From: CAIWHR01 sp039915505
Lineage (GTDB): Bacteria > Pseudomonadota > Gammaproteobacteria > Burkholderiales > Casimicrobiaceae
Assembly: GCA_039915505.1 (NCBI GenBank)
Contig: JBDSND010000117.1
Coordinates: forward strand, 1-35,172
Length of the DNA: 35,172 nt
Direction of reading: 5' to 3'
This document shows, piece by piece, positions 8,366 to 17,334 of this stretch. A program made the translations under genes and the position numbers. The notes beneath the pieces were generated by a model. That model ran no database searches, was not told where the DNA came from, and saw nothing but the letters and a program-made list of their open reading frames with translations. Within the stretch, counting starts at the first letter, position 1; each line of letters starts with the position of its first letter.

Positions 8366-9304
8366 TCATTCGCGCGCGCCGCGGCGGCCCTTGCCTTTGC
8401 TCCCAGGCCGGCGAGTGGCGTCGGCCGGGGCCGGGGCCGGCGCCTCGGGCGGCTGCGCTTCCGCGCCGACCTTGCCGAGCACGAGGAGGTAGCGGCTGCG
8501 ATCGGCGCCCGCAATGGGCCGCGCCAGGATCCGCGCGAACATCTGGCCGGTCTCCCGCTCGAGCGATGCGACGCGCGCCACGGCGAGTCCGGGCGGGTAG
8601 GTCCCGTCGATGCCGGAAGTCACCAGCAGGTCGCCGATCTCGATGTCGGCGTTGGGCGCCATGAAACGCAACTCCGGCAGCCGACCCGCGCCCGCGCCGA
8701 ACAGCACCGAACGCACACCCGAGCGCTCGTCCTTGACGGGCACGGCGTGATCCTTATCGGTGACGAGGGTCACCTCGCCCATCAGCGGGTACACCCGAGT
8801 AAGCTGGCCGACCACGCCTTCGGCGTCGATCACCGCCTGGCCGGGCGCAAGCCCCGTCGACATCCCCTTGTCGATGAAGAGCTTCTGGGAGAATGGATCG
8901 CGCCCGGTGTAGAGCACCTCGACGGCGGTGGCGGCGCCCGCGTAGCGCGACTGCAACTCGAGCAGCGCCTTGAGACGCTCGGTTTCCTGGCGAAGCAGCG
9001 CGTGGCCCTGGGCCAGGGGAGCCTGCTCCAGGAGCTTGCGCTCGAGCGTCGCGTTCTCCTCCGCTAGCTTCTGCTGGTCGCGGAAATAGTCGGCAACATG
9101 CACGAAGGCGTCACGCGGCATCAGGGCCGCGCGCTGCACCGGCGCAAGTGCGACGGCGGCGACGGAGCGCACCTGCTCCAGGTAGCGAAAGCGGGTATCG
9201 GCGAACAGCAACACGACGGATACGAGCGCGAAGAACGTGAGCCGGGCGAGCGGCGACGGACCGCGGTGGAAGAACGCGGGCGGATCGACCGGGATGTGAC
9301 GCAT
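8366..9304 (-). CDS. mreC: Rod shape-determining protein MreC
   Basis: Bitopic membrane protein that activates PBP2-RodA. The 312-residue product has a short cytoplasmic N-terminus, one membrane segment (about 20-37, LARLTFFALVSVVLLFAD), a coiled-coil (about 72-112) and the periplasmic double beta-barrel MreC core (TGRDPFSQKLFIDKG, then VTDKDHAVPV, then LLVTSGIDGTYPPGLAVA). The C-terminal 40 residues are a Pro/Ala-rich then basic tail (GSKGKGRRGARE), presumably disordered. It is 148 bases downstream of mreB. Confidence 0.96.
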   Translation of the reverse strand: MRHIPVDPPAFFHRGPSPLARLTFFALVSVVLLFADTRFRYLEQVRSVAAVALAPVQRAALMPRDAFVHVADYFRDQQKLAEENATLERKLLEQAPLAQGHALLRQETERLKALLELQSRYAGAATAVEVLYTGRDPFSQKLFIDKGMSTGLAPGQAVIDAEGVVGQLTRVYPLMGEVTLVTDKDHAVPVKDERSGVRSVLFGAGAGRLPELRFMAPNADIEIGDLLVTSGIDGTYPPGLAVARVASLERETGQMFARILARPIAGADRSRYLLVLGKVGAEAQPPEAPAPAPADATRRPGSKGKGRRGARE

Positions 9305-9452
9305 TCAGCGAGCGGTGAAACGGCGCCACGGGCCGCGGGCAGGCGGCTGAGGCGGGGGGTTCAGCGTGGACCGCACACCACCGCCGGCGCCACGCAGCAC
9401 GAGGGAGCCATCGATCCGGAAGCAGGGAGCGGCATGCAACGCACGGCGGAGC

Positions 9453-10496
9453 TCAGTCCGTGGTGAAGATGGTGGCGAGCTTTTCCATGTTCTCGAGCGC
9501 CTTGCCGCAACCGCGCACGACGCAGGTGAGCGGGTCGTCGGCGGCGATCACCGGCAAGCCCGTTTCTTCCATCAGGAGCCGGTCGAGATCCCGCAGCAGC
9601 GCGCCACCGCCGGTCAGCACCATCCCGCGCTCGGCGATGTCGGCGCCGAGCTCCGGAGGCGTGCGCTCCAGGGCACTCTTCACCGCCGAGACGATGCTGT
9701 TCAGGGGATCGGTGAGGGCTTCGAGAATCTCGTTGGAGGAGACCGTGAAACTGCGCGGAATGCCCTCGGCGAGGTTGCGGCCCTTCACTTCCATTTCCTT
9801 CACCTCGGACCCGGGAAACGCGGAGCCGATGGTCTTCTTGATCATCTCGGCCGTCGTCTCGCCGATCAGCATGCCGTAGTTGCGGCGAATGTAGTTGACG
9901 ATCGCCTCGTCGAACTTGTCGCCCCCCACCCGCACGGAACCCGAGTACACCATCCCGCCGAGGGAGATGACGCCGACTTCCGTGGTACCGCCGCCGATGT
10001 CCACCACCATCGAACCGGTCGCATCCGAGATCGGCAGGTCCGCGCCAATCGCCGCCGCCATCGGCTCCTCGATGAGATACACCTTGGACGCGCCAGCGCC
10101 GAGGGCCGATTCGCGGATCGCACGGCGCTCGACCTGGGTCGATCCGCACGGCACGCAGATGATGATGCGCGGCGAAGGCGAGAAGATCCGCGAGTCCAGT
10201 ACCTTCTTGATGAACTGCTTCAGCATTTGCTCGGTAACGGTGAAGTCGGCGATCACGCCGTCCTTCATCGGCCGGATGGCCGTGATGTTGCCGGGCGTTC
10301 GACCGAGCATCTGCTTGGCGGCGAGGCCAACCTCCTGGATCACGCGCTTGCCGTTCGGCCCGCCTTCCTGGCGAATCGCGACCACGGAGGGCTCGTTCAG
10401 GACGATGCCCTTGCCGCGAACGTAAATGAGGGTGTTGGCCGTGCCGAGGTCGATCGCGAGATCGCTGGAGAAGTAGCCTTTGAAGAACTGGAACAT
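9453..10496 (-). CDS. mreB: Rod shape-determining actin homologue MreB
   Basis: Cytoplasmic actin-like ATPase that organises lateral wall synthesis. The 347-residue product has the family length and motifs: the N-terminal membrane-proximal MFQFFKGYFSSDLAIDLGTA with phosphate-1 motif DLGTANTLIY, phosphate-2 DIGGGTTEVGVIS, and the adenosine motif GMVLTGGGALL. It is the first gene of the mreBCD-mrdA-rodA-rlpA operon. It is divergent from gatCAB, an arrangement common in betaproteobacteria. Confidence 0.98.
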   Translation of the reverse strand: MFQFFKGYFSSDLAIDLGTANTLIYVRGKGIVLNEPSVVAIRQEGGPNGKRVIQEVGLAAKQMLGRTPGNITAIRPMKDGVIADFTVTEQMLKQFIKKVLDSRIFSPSPRIIICVPCGSTQVERRAIRESALGAGASKVYLIEEPMAAAIGADLPISDATGSMVVDIGGGTTEVGVISLGGMVYSGSVRVGGDKFDEAIVNYIRRNYGMLIGETTAEMIKKTIGSAFPGSEVKEMEVKGRNLAEGIPRSFTVSSNEILEALTDPLNSIVSAVKSALERTPPELGADIAERGMVLTGGGALLRDLDRLLMEETGLPVIAADDPLTCVVRGCGKALENMEKLATIFTTD

Positions 10497-10905
10497 GGGG
10501 GGACCGCAATCCGCGAGTGTCGGCCGTCAGAGCCACGGCACCATAGAGCAACCGCCCGGTGTCGAGGCGGGCGGCTGTGGAGAAATTATGACGTTATGAT
10601 ACCCTAAGAAGCTTGGCCCGACCGCTAGTAAGAGTGGGCTTCCGGCGTGGCCGCGCGGCCGTAGAACGGTCTTGGTGGAACGTCCGCTGCGACGTCCAGT
10701 GGGGCGGTCTTTAGCCACTATTCTTCGCGGCGCCGTTCGGTGCTTCGAGGCTGGCTGCGACACCGCCCCGAAGCCGTGCCGCACGCGTGTGAAACTCCGT
10801 GCGCGTACTGCGCGGCGCCTCCGCCCGATCCGCTCATGCCCAGCCCCGCCCGTCCGGTTTCCCCGGCGGCGCCCGCCGACCGACCACCCCTCGTACCGAG
10901 CCGTC
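10497..10905. promoter_or_regulatory. Divergent promoter region mreB / gatC
   Basis: 409 bases between divergently transcribed operons. An AT-richer patch at about 10584-10611 reads on the minus strand as overlapping TATCAT and CATAAT boxes and is the best site for the mreB promoter. No good -35 was found for either. Nothing convincing was seen for gatC, and no gene was recognised here. Confidence 0.45.
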
Positions 10906-11193
10906 ATGACCCTTACGCCGGACGACATCCACCGCCTTGCCCATCTTGCACGCATCGCCATCGATGCGTCCGAGGTTGAGGCCGTACGGGGCAAGCTCGA
11001 CGCGATCCTGTCGATGATCGATGAACTGCGCGCCGTCGACACCGCCGGGGTGATCCCGATGGCTCATGCCCAGGACGTCACCGCGCCGCTGCGGGAGGAT
11101 CGGGTCATGGAGACCGATGCCCACGCGCGCTTCCAGGCCGGTGCACCGGCCGTCGACAATGGTCTCTACCTCGTGCCCAAGGTGATCGAATGA
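10906..11193 (+). CDS. gatC: Asp-tRNA(Asn)/Glu-tRNA(Gln) amidotransferase subunit C
   Basis: Small structural subunit that clamps GatA and GatB together. The ATG gives 95 residues, normal for GatC. The family pattern is visible: MTLTPDDIHRLAHLARIAI at the start, then LDAILSMIDELRAVDTAGV, then PLREDRV and the C-terminal VDNGLYLVPKVIE. In-frame sequence upstream is Arg/Pro-rich and unlike GatC. It is the first gene of gatC-gatA-gatB. Confidence 0.96.
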   Translation: MTLTPDDIHRLAHLARIAIDASEVEAVRGKLDAILSMIDELRAVDTAGVIPMAHAQDVTAPLREDRVMETDAHARFQAGAPAVDNGLYLVPKVIE

Positions 11194-11236
11194 CCGGTCG
11201 GGTAACGCCGCTGCCGGGCGCGCTCTGGTTACGGTC

Positions 11237-12745
11237 ATGAGCCACGACACGATCGTCGAGCTGGGCGCACGCCTTCGCCGCCGGGAGGTCTCGAGCGTGG
11301 AGCTCGTCGACGCCGCGCTCGATCGAATCACCGCGGCAAAGTCGCTCAACGCCTTCATCACTATCGATGCCGAGGGCGCGCGTTCGGCCGCTCGCGCTGC
11401 CGATGCCGCGTTCGAAGCGGGTAGGGCCGGGCCGCTGACCGGCATTCCCATCGCCCACAAGGACGTGCTGATGACCGCGGGCCTGCCGACCACCTGCGGC
11501 TCGCGCATGCTCGATGGGTTCATCGCGCCGTACGATGCGTTCGTGGTGGAGGGCTTGAAGGCAGCGGGAGCGGTTCTGGTCGGCAAGACCAACATGGACG
11601 AGTTCGCCATGGGGTCGTCCTCCGAAACCTCCTACTTCGGCCCGGTGCGCAATCCCTGGAATCCCGCGTACGTGCCGGGCGGCAGCTCGGGCGGCTCCGC
11701 TGTGGCGGTCGCGGCGCGTATGGTGCCCGGCGCGACTGGCACCGACACCGGTGGTTCGATCCGGCAGCCGGCCGCCTTGACCGGCATCTGTGGCCTGAAG
11801 CCCACCTACGGCCTGTGTTCGCGCTACGGCCTCGTCGCCTTTGCCTCGAGCCTCGACCACCCAGGTCCCTTCGCCCAGACCGCGGAAGACTGCGCGTTGC
11901 TGCTCAATGCAATGGCCGGACATGACCCGCGCGACTCCACCAGCATGGCGCGGCCGCGCGAGGATTACACCGCCAGGCTGCGGGCAACGCGCGACGGCGC
12001 GCCCCTCGCGGGCCTGACGATCGGGCTGCCGCGGGAGTACTTCGGTGCGGGGACCGACCCGGAGGTCACACAGGGTGTCGACGCCGCACTCTCGACGCTG
12101 CGCGGGCTGGGCGCGCGCACCGTCGATGTCAGCCTGCCGAGGGTGGGCCTCGCGGTGCCGGTGTACTACGTGATCGCCCCCGCGGAAGCGTCGTCGAACC
12201 TGTCTCGCTTCGATGGCGTGCGCTATGGGCATCGCGCCGCCGAGTACGGCGACCTGACCGACATGTACCAGCGCACGCGCGCCGAGGGATTCGGCGCCGA
12301 GGTGAAGCGGCGCATCCTGATCGGCACCTACGTGCTCTCGCATGGCTACTACGACGCGTATTACCTCAAGGCCCAGCAGGTGCGCCGCCTGATCGCCGAA
12401 GACTTCGCGCGCGCCTACGAATCTTGCGACGTCATCGCCGGACCGACCACACCGACCGTGGCGTTCCTCCTCGGCGCCAAGGCCGACGACCCCGTGCAGA
12501 TGTACCTGAACGACATCTTCACCGTCGCGGGCAACCTCACCGGCGGGCCGGCGATGTCGATTCCCTGCGGCTTTGACCGGCGCGGCCTGCCCATCGGCTT
12601 GCAGCTGCAAGGCGATCACTTCGCGGAAGCGCTGCTGCTCGACATCGCCCACCGCTACCAGCAGGTGACCGACTGGCACCGACGCGCGCCGGACCCGAAT
12701 CTCAAGGCCGCCGCCGGTGCCGTTTCGCAGGAGGCGCGGCGATGA
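11237..12745 (+). CDS. gatA: Asp-tRNA(Asn)/Glu-tRNA(Gln) amidotransferase subunit A
   Basis: Glutaminase subunit of the amidase-signature family, which supplies ammonia for converting Glu-tRNA(Gln) or Asp-tRNA(Asn). The 502-residue product carries the complete Ser-cisSer-Lys triad by motif: Lys75 in PIAHKDV, cis-Ser150 in PGGSSGGS and nucleophile Ser174 in GTDTGGSIRQPA. The ATG lies 43 bases after gatC, and the stop overlaps the gatB ATG (ATGA). Its presence implies that the organism makes Gln-tRNA and/or Asn-tRNA by transamidation. Confidence 0.98.
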   Translation: MSHDTIVELGARLRRREVSSVELVDAALDRITAAKSLNAFITIDAEGARSAARAADAAFEAGRAGPLTGIPIAHKDVLMTAGLPTTCGSRMLDGFIAPYDAFVVEGLKAAGAVLVGKTNMDEFAMGSSSETSYFGPVRNPWNPAYVPGGSSGGSAVAVAARMVPGATGTDTGGSIRQPAALTGICGLKPTYGLCSRYGLVAFASSLDHPGPFAQTAEDCALLLNAMAGHDPRDSTSMARPREDYTARLRATRDGAPLAGLTIGLPREYFGAGTDPEVTQGVDAALSTLRGLGARTVDVSLPRVGLAVPVYYVIAPAEASSNLSRFDGVRYGHRAAEYGDLTDMYQRTRAEGFGAEVKRRILIGTYVLSHGYYDAYYLKAQQVRRLIAEDFARAYESCDVIAGPTTPTVAFLLGAKADDPVQMYLNDIFTVAGNLTGGPAMSIPCGFDRRGLPIGLQLQGDHFAEALLLDIAHRYQQVTDWHRRAPDPNLKAAAGAVSQEARR

Positions 12746-14196
12746 AGTGGGAAGTGGTGATCGGCCTGGAGACCCACGCCCAGCTCTCCACCGCATCGAA
12801 GATCTTTTCCGGGGCGTCGACCGACTTCGGCGCGGCGCCCAACACCCAGGCCTCCGCCGTCGATATCGCCCTGCCCGGCGTGCTGCCGGTCCTCAACCGT
12901 GGCGCGGTCGAGCGTGCGATCCGGCTCGGGATCGCGATCGGCGCCACCATCAATGCCCGCAGCGTGTTTGCGCGCAAGAATTACTTCTATCCGGACCTTC
13001 CCAAGGGATACCAGATCAGCCAGTACGAGATTCCCGTAGTGCAAGGCGGTGAGCTCGCGATCGCCACGGCCGACGGGGAGAAGCGGGTGCGCATCACCCG
13101 CGCCCATCTCGAGGAAGATGCCGGCAAGAGCCTGCACGAGGACTTCCACGGCTTGAGCGGGATCGACCTCAATCGCGCCGGCACGCCGCTGCTCGAGATC
13201 GTGTCGGAGCCGGACCTGCGCAGCGCCCAGGAGGCCGTCGCCTACGCCAAGGCGCTGCACACCCTGGTGCGCTGGATCGGGATCTGCGATGGCAACATGC
13301 AGGAAGGCAGCTTTCGCTGCGACGCCAACGTGTCGGTGCGGCCGCTCGGCGAGACGAAGCTCGGCACGCGCTGCGAGATCAAAAATCTCAACAGCTTCCG
13401 TTTCCTGGAGAAGGCGATCGAGTACGAGGTGCGCCGCCAGATCGAGCTTATCGAGGATGGCGGCCGCGTCGTCCAGGAGACCCGCCTGTGGGACCCGGAC
13501 CGCGGTGAGACCCGGTCGATGCGCAGCAAGGAAGACGCGCAGGATTACCGCTATTTCCCGGACCCCGACCTGCCGCCGCTCTCGATCGACGCCGCCTGGA
13601 TCGAGCGCGTGCGTGCTGCGCTGCCCGAATTGCCCGAGGCCCTGCGCGACCGGCTGGTTGGCGAACACGGCCTGTCCCGCCAGGATGCCCTGGCGATCAC
13701 GTCGAGCCGCGAGCTCGTCGAATACTACGGCGCCGTCGTCGCCGCCGCCGGTGATCACGGCGCCGCGCTGCGCAAGCCCGCCGCGAACTGGCTGCTCGGT
13801 GAATTCTCCGCGGCGCTCAACCGCGCCGAGCTCGACGTCAACGCCGCACCGGTCGCGCCGGCTCATCTGGCGCGTTTGCTGACACGCATCGCCGACGGCA
13901 CCATCTCCGGGAAGCTCGCCAAGGAGGTTTTCGACGCGATGTGGCGCGGCGAAGCCGGCGGCGATCCGGACGCCATCATCGCCGCCCGCGGCCTGACGCA
14001 GATCTCCGACAGCGCGGCCATCGAGCGCATCGTCGACGACATTCTGGCGGCCAACGCGGCGATGGTTGCGGAATTCCGCGCCGGCAAGGAAAAAGCCTTC
14101 AATGCCCTGGTCGGTCAGGCGATGAAGGCCAGCAAGGGCAAGGCCAATCCGGCGCAGGTCAATGCCGTGCTGAAGCGCAAGCTCGGTGGAGCGTAG
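12742..14196 (+). CDS. gatB: Asp-tRNA(Asn)/Glu-tRNA(Gln) amidotransferase subunit B
   Basis: Kinase/amidotransferase subunit that phosphorylates the misacylated tRNA and binds it. The 484-residue product begins VIGLETHAQLSTASKIFSGA and contains KNYFYPDLPKGYQISQYE and EIKNLNSFRF in the catalytic cradle. It ends in a helical and YqeY-like tail domain (about 330-484, GKLAKEVFDAMW, GKANPAQVNAVLKRKL). The start overlaps the gatA stop by four bases. The next gene, ettA, is convergent 202 bases downstream. No clear terminator was seen in between. Confidence 0.98.
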   Translation: MKWEVVIGLETHAQLSTASKIFSGASTDFGAAPNTQASAVDIALPGVLPVLNRGAVERAIRLGIAIGATINARSVFARKNYFYPDLPKGYQISQYEIPVVQGGELAIATADGEKRVRITRAHLEEDAGKSLHEDFHGLSGIDLNRAGTPLLEIVSEPDLRSAQEAVAYAKALHTLVRWIGICDGNMQEGSFRCDANVSVRPLGETKLGTRCEIKNLNSFRFLEKAIEYEVRRQIELIEDGGRVVQETRLWDPDRGETRSMRSKEDAQDYRYFPDPDLPPLSIDAAWIERVRAALPELPEALRDRLVGEHGLSRQDALAITSSRELVEYYGAVVAAAGDHGAALRKPAANWLLGEFSAALNRAELDVNAAPVAPAHLARLLTRIADGTISGKLAKEVFDAMWRGEAGGDPDAIIAARGLTQISDSAAIERIVDDILAANAAMVAEFRAGKEKAFNALVGQAMKASKGKANPAQVNAVLKRKLGGA

Positions 14197-14398
14197 GCGT
14201 TGTAGCGCCGGCGCAGCCTGAAGCGGAAGGGCAAGGATCGTTCACGCGGGAGCACAGGCGCCGCCCTGATGGGTGGACCGACGCTACGGCCGCTGTCGGG
14301 GCCGCCGCGCGCGCAAGCCGATGCATCGACGTCCGTACCGAGCAGGCACGCCGTGCGCGTCGCGCGTGCGTCGTTGCTGCCGACCGGGGTCCTGCCGT

Positions 14399-16060
14399 TC
14401 ACCGCAAGGGCTTGTACCGAAACCGTCGCGGCCGCGCGCCTTCTTCGCCGAGGCGCTTGCGCTTGTCTTCCTCGTACTCCTGGTAGTTGCCTTCGAAGAA
14501 GCGCCACTGCGATTCGCCTTCTGCCGCCAGGATATGGGTGGCGATACGATCGAGGAACCAGCGATCGTGCGAGATCACGAGCACGCTCCCGGCGAACTCG
14601 AGGAGCGCCTCTTCCAGCGCCCGCAACGTCTCGATGTCGAGGTCGTTGGAGGGTTCGTCAAGCAGTAGCACGTTGCCACCCTTGAGCAGCGTCGCCGCAA
14701 GATGCAACCGGCCGCGTTCGCCTCCGGAAAGCTGGCCGACGTTCTTCTGCTGATCGGACCCCTTGAAATTGAAGCGGCCGAGATAAGCGCGCGAGGGCAT
14801 CTCGAACCGGCCCACGTTGAGGATGTCGAGGCCGCCGGAGATCGCTTCCCACACCGTCTTGTCGTTGGGCAGCGACTCGCGGGTCTGGTCGACTACCGCG
14901 AGCTGCGCCGTCGAGCCGATGGTCACTTGGCCAGCGTCCGGTTGCTCCTTCCCGGTGATGATCCGGAAAAGCGTCGACTTGCCCGCCCCGTTCGGCCCGA
15001 TGATGCCGACGATCGCGCCGGCCGGCACCTTGAAACTCAGGTGATCGATGAGCAAGCGATCGCCGTAGCCCTTGCAGACGTCCTCGAACTCGATCACCTG
15101 GTCGCCCAGTCGCTCCGCCACGGGAATGAAAATCTCCTGGGTTTCGTTGCGCTTCTGGTGCTCGTAGGAAGACAGCTCCTCGAAGCGCGCCAGCCGCGCC
15201 TTGCTCTTGGCCTGCCGGCCCTTCGGATTGGCACGCACCCATTCGAGCTCCTGCTGCATCGCCCGGATCCGCGCCGCTTCCTGCTTGGCCTCGGTCCCGA
15301 GGCGCGCTTCCTTCTGCTCGAGCCACGACGAGTAGTTGCCCTTCCAGGGAATGCCATGGCCGCGGTCGAGCTCGAGGATCCATTCGGCAGCGTTATCCAG
15401 GAAATAGCGGTCGTGCGTGACCCCGACCACCGTTCCGGGGAAGCGCAACAGGAATTGCTCGAGCCATTCGACGCTTTCCGCGTCGAGGTGGTTGGTGGGC
15501 TCGTCCAGCAGCAGCATGTCGGGCTTGGAAAGCAACAGCCGGCACAACGCCACCCGGCGCTTCTCGCCGCCGGAAAGATGCTCGATGCGCGCGTCCCACG
15601 GCGGGAGGCGCAAGGCGTCGGCGGCAATTTCCATCTGCAAGCCGCTGTCGCCGCCAGCGGTCGCCAGCACCGCCTCGTACTTCGCCTGCTCGACGGCAAG
15701 GGCATCGAAGTCGGCGTCGGGCTCGGCGTAAGCCGCATAGATATCCTCCAGTCGCGCCTTGGCGCCCAGGACATCGCCGAGACCCTCTTCGACGACCTCG
15801 CGCACGGTTCGGGCCGGGTCAACTTCGGGCTCCTGGGGCAGGTAGCCGATGCGCATATTGGGCATGGGCACGGCCTCGCCCTCGTGCTCAGTGTCGACCC
15901 CGGCCATGATGCGCAGCAGGCTCGACTTGCCGGAGCCATTGAGGCCCAGCACGCCGATCTTGGCGCCGGGGAAGAACGACAGCGAGATGTCCTTGAGGAT
16001 GACCCGCTTCGGCGGCACGATCTTGCCGACGCGATTCATCGTGAATACGTATTGGGCCAT
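14399..16060 (-). CDS. ettA: Energy-dependent translational throttle protein EttA (ABC-F)
   Basis: Cytosolic ABC-F ATPase. Characterised EttA binds the ribosomal E site and gates entry into elongation according to ATP/ADP. The 553-residue product has two nucleotide-binding domains. Domain 1 has Walker A GLNGSGKSS (about 39-47), signature LSGGEKRRVALCRLLL and LLLDEPTNHLDAESVEWLEQF. Domain 2 has GPNGAGKST, LSGGERGRLHLAATLL and LLLDEPSNDLDIETLRALEEAL. The EttA-type inter-domain linker and arm and the C-terminal FEGNYQEYEEDKRKRLGEE are present. The EttA subfamily is favoured over Uup or YheS by N-terminal MAQYVFTMNRVGKIVPPKR. Confidence 0.95.
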   Translation of the reverse strand: MAQYVFTMNRVGKIVPPKRVILKDISLSFFPGAKIGVLGLNGSGKSSLLRIMAGVDTEHEGEAVPMPNMRIGYLPQEPEVDPARTVREVVEEGLGDVLGAKARLEDIYAAYAEPDADFDALAVEQAKYEAVLATAGGDSGLQMEIAADALRLPPWDARIEHLSGGEKRRVALCRLLLSKPDMLLLDEPTNHLDAESVEWLEQFLLRFPGTVVGVTHDRYFLDNAAEWILELDRGHGIPWKGNYSSWLEQKEARLGTEAKQEAARIRAMQQELEWVRANPKGRQAKSKARLARFEELSSYEHQKRNETQEIFIPVAERLGDQVIEFEDVCKGYGDRLLIDHLSFKVPAGAIVGIIGPNGAGKSTLFRIITGKEQPDAGQVTIGSTAQLAVVDQTRESLPNDKTVWEAISGGLDILNVGRFEMPSRAYLGRFNFKGSDQQKNVGQLSGGERGRLHLAATLLKGGNVLLLDEPSNDLDIETLRALEEALLEFAGSVLVISHDRWFLDRIATHILAAEGESQWRFFEGNYQEYEEDKRKRLGEEGARPRRFRYKPLR

Positions 16061-16227
16061 GGGAATCCGAATGGGAAAAGAAGGATTATCTCAAGTTCGC
16101 ATTCACCGCTCGACCGTTGCAACCCATCGTGGCCGCTGCGGGGCGCAGCGGGGTTGGGGCCGGGGGGATGGGCTGGCCGGACATTCAGGCGCAGCCGTGA
16201 ACACGTCGACCACGTTCTCGACGGATC

Positions 16228-16260
16228 CTGAAATGAAGACGGCGGCGCTCGGCCGCCGTC
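16228..16260 (-). terminator. Candidate intrinsic terminator of the DUF4124 gene
   Basis: On the minus strand, 20 bases after the DUF4124 stop, a perfect 8-bp stem GACGGCGG/CCGCCGTC with a 7-base loop is followed by TTCATTT. The T-tract is interrupted, so efficiency is uncertain, but position and orientation fit. Confidence 0.55.
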
Positions 16261-16279
16261 GCACGGTACCTTCAGCGGA

Positions 16280-17026
16280 TCATTTCCGACTGGGCATCGG
16301 CTCCGCCGTTGCAGTCGGGGTGGCCTCGGCCATGCCTTTAGTGGTAAGCGCACGGTAGCGGACCTTATCGAGGTCGTACTTGGCATTCACGACCGCGATC
16401 TCTTTCTGCTTCTGTTGCACGAGTTCGACCTGGCGGCTGAGCTCCTCGCCGATGCTTTCGAGCTCGCGCTCGAAGACGGCGGGGACCGTCTTGGTCTTGA
16501 ACGTCGCAATCTTGGCGTTGATCTCCGCCCTGCGCCGCGTCAGCTGCTCCGTATACGCCGCGGTGGATTGGAGCACGGCGTCGATGGTTCCCAACGCGCG
16601 CGCCCGGGCGAGGTCGATTTCGCTCTCGCTGGCGTAGGAGCCCAGCAGCGCGCGGTTGCGGCGCTCGGTCTCCTCCTGCGCTTTCGCGAGCTGGCGCTTG
16701 CGCTCGTCATCCTGCTCTCGCGCGCGCCGCTGCTCGGGCGTCATCGCCGGGTCGACCCTGCGCAACGGCACGCCGTCCTTGCTCAATTCCACGTTGCCGC
16801 GATTGACCGCTTCGGCCGGCATCTTGTCGGTGTAGTGGACTACACCCTTCTCGTCGACCCACTTGTAAGTGGCCGCCTGGCTATCAGCCGGATACATCGC
16901 CAGCGCCGCCAGCGCCGCCAGCGCCGCCAGCGCCGAGCGGCCGAGCACGGCATCGCCGGGCGCGACCCACCGCCACGCGATCGATGCTCGATCGTGGAAC
17001 CGGGTGGTTGGTCGGGTCTGGCTCAT
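16280..17026 (-). CDS. DUF4124-domain periplasmic protein with coiled coil
   Basis: Unknown function. The chosen ATG (MSQTRPTTRF) gives 248 residues. A signal-anchor-like stretch of repeated Ala-Leu-Ala ends at YPADSQA, and the DUF4124 motif ATYKWVDEKGVVHYTDKMP begins right after it, as is usual for this family. The rest (about 95-235) is charged and helical (EQRRAREQDDERKRQLAKAQ, ELESIGEELSRQVELVQQ), consistent with a long coiled coil. The Ala-rich hydrophobic core is encoded by tandem copies of a 9-base unit (about 16899-16937). The gene is divergent from xthA. Confidence 0.8.
   Translation of the reverse strand: MSQTRPTTRFHDRASIAWRWVAPGDAVLGRSALAALAALAALAMYPADSQAATYKWVDEKGVVHYTDKMPAEAVNRGNVELSKDGVPLRRVDPAMTPEQRRAREQDDERKRQLAKAQEETERRNRALLGSYASESEIDLARARALGTIDAVLQSTAAYTEQLTRRRAEINAKIATFKTKTVPAVFERELESIGEELSRQVELVQQKQKEIAVVNAKYDLDKVRYRALTTKGMAEATPTATAEPMPSRK
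16899..16937 (-). repeat. 9-base tandem repeat encoding a signal-peptide core
   Basis: About four copies of the unit AGCGCCGCC (plus-strand reading) run in tandem and encode the ALAALAALAALA core of the DUF4124 protein's signal peptide. Because the unit is three codons, gain or loss of copies would keep the frame. Confidence 0.85.
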
Positions 17027-17334
17027 CCGCTCTGGACTCCGTGGACGATCTCTTGGGGCAACGCTCTGGTCTCGCTCAGCACCTGCCGGCGCGACTCGAT
17101 TCCGCTGTGCGGCAGTATATATGCACCGATCTCCCGCGCCGGGCGTCCAGGCGGGCGCGGCCGACGGACGTGTACACTCGGCGGCCTTGCGGTTCGCTTC
17201 GCTTGCAACACCGGCCGGCTGGCGCCGCGGCACACCCTGGGACGCTGCCATCCGTTCCGACGCCAGCGGCGCTAGCGCGGGGATCGCCCCCCGCGCGCCA
17301 GCCTCAGCTGAGCATCTTTTTGCGTCTTCATCAC
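17027..17334. promoter_or_regulatory. Divergent intergenic region DUF4124 gene / xthA
   Basis: 308 bases with no recognised gene. A TATATA run near 17116-17123 is the only clear AT-rich core and could serve a promoter in either direction. No well-spaced -35 was identified. Confidence 0.35.

Noticed and set aside
14197..14398. Terminator between convergent gatB and ettA
   Set aside because: Short GC palindromes occur (for example GCGCCGGCGC) but none is followed by a T-run on either strand.
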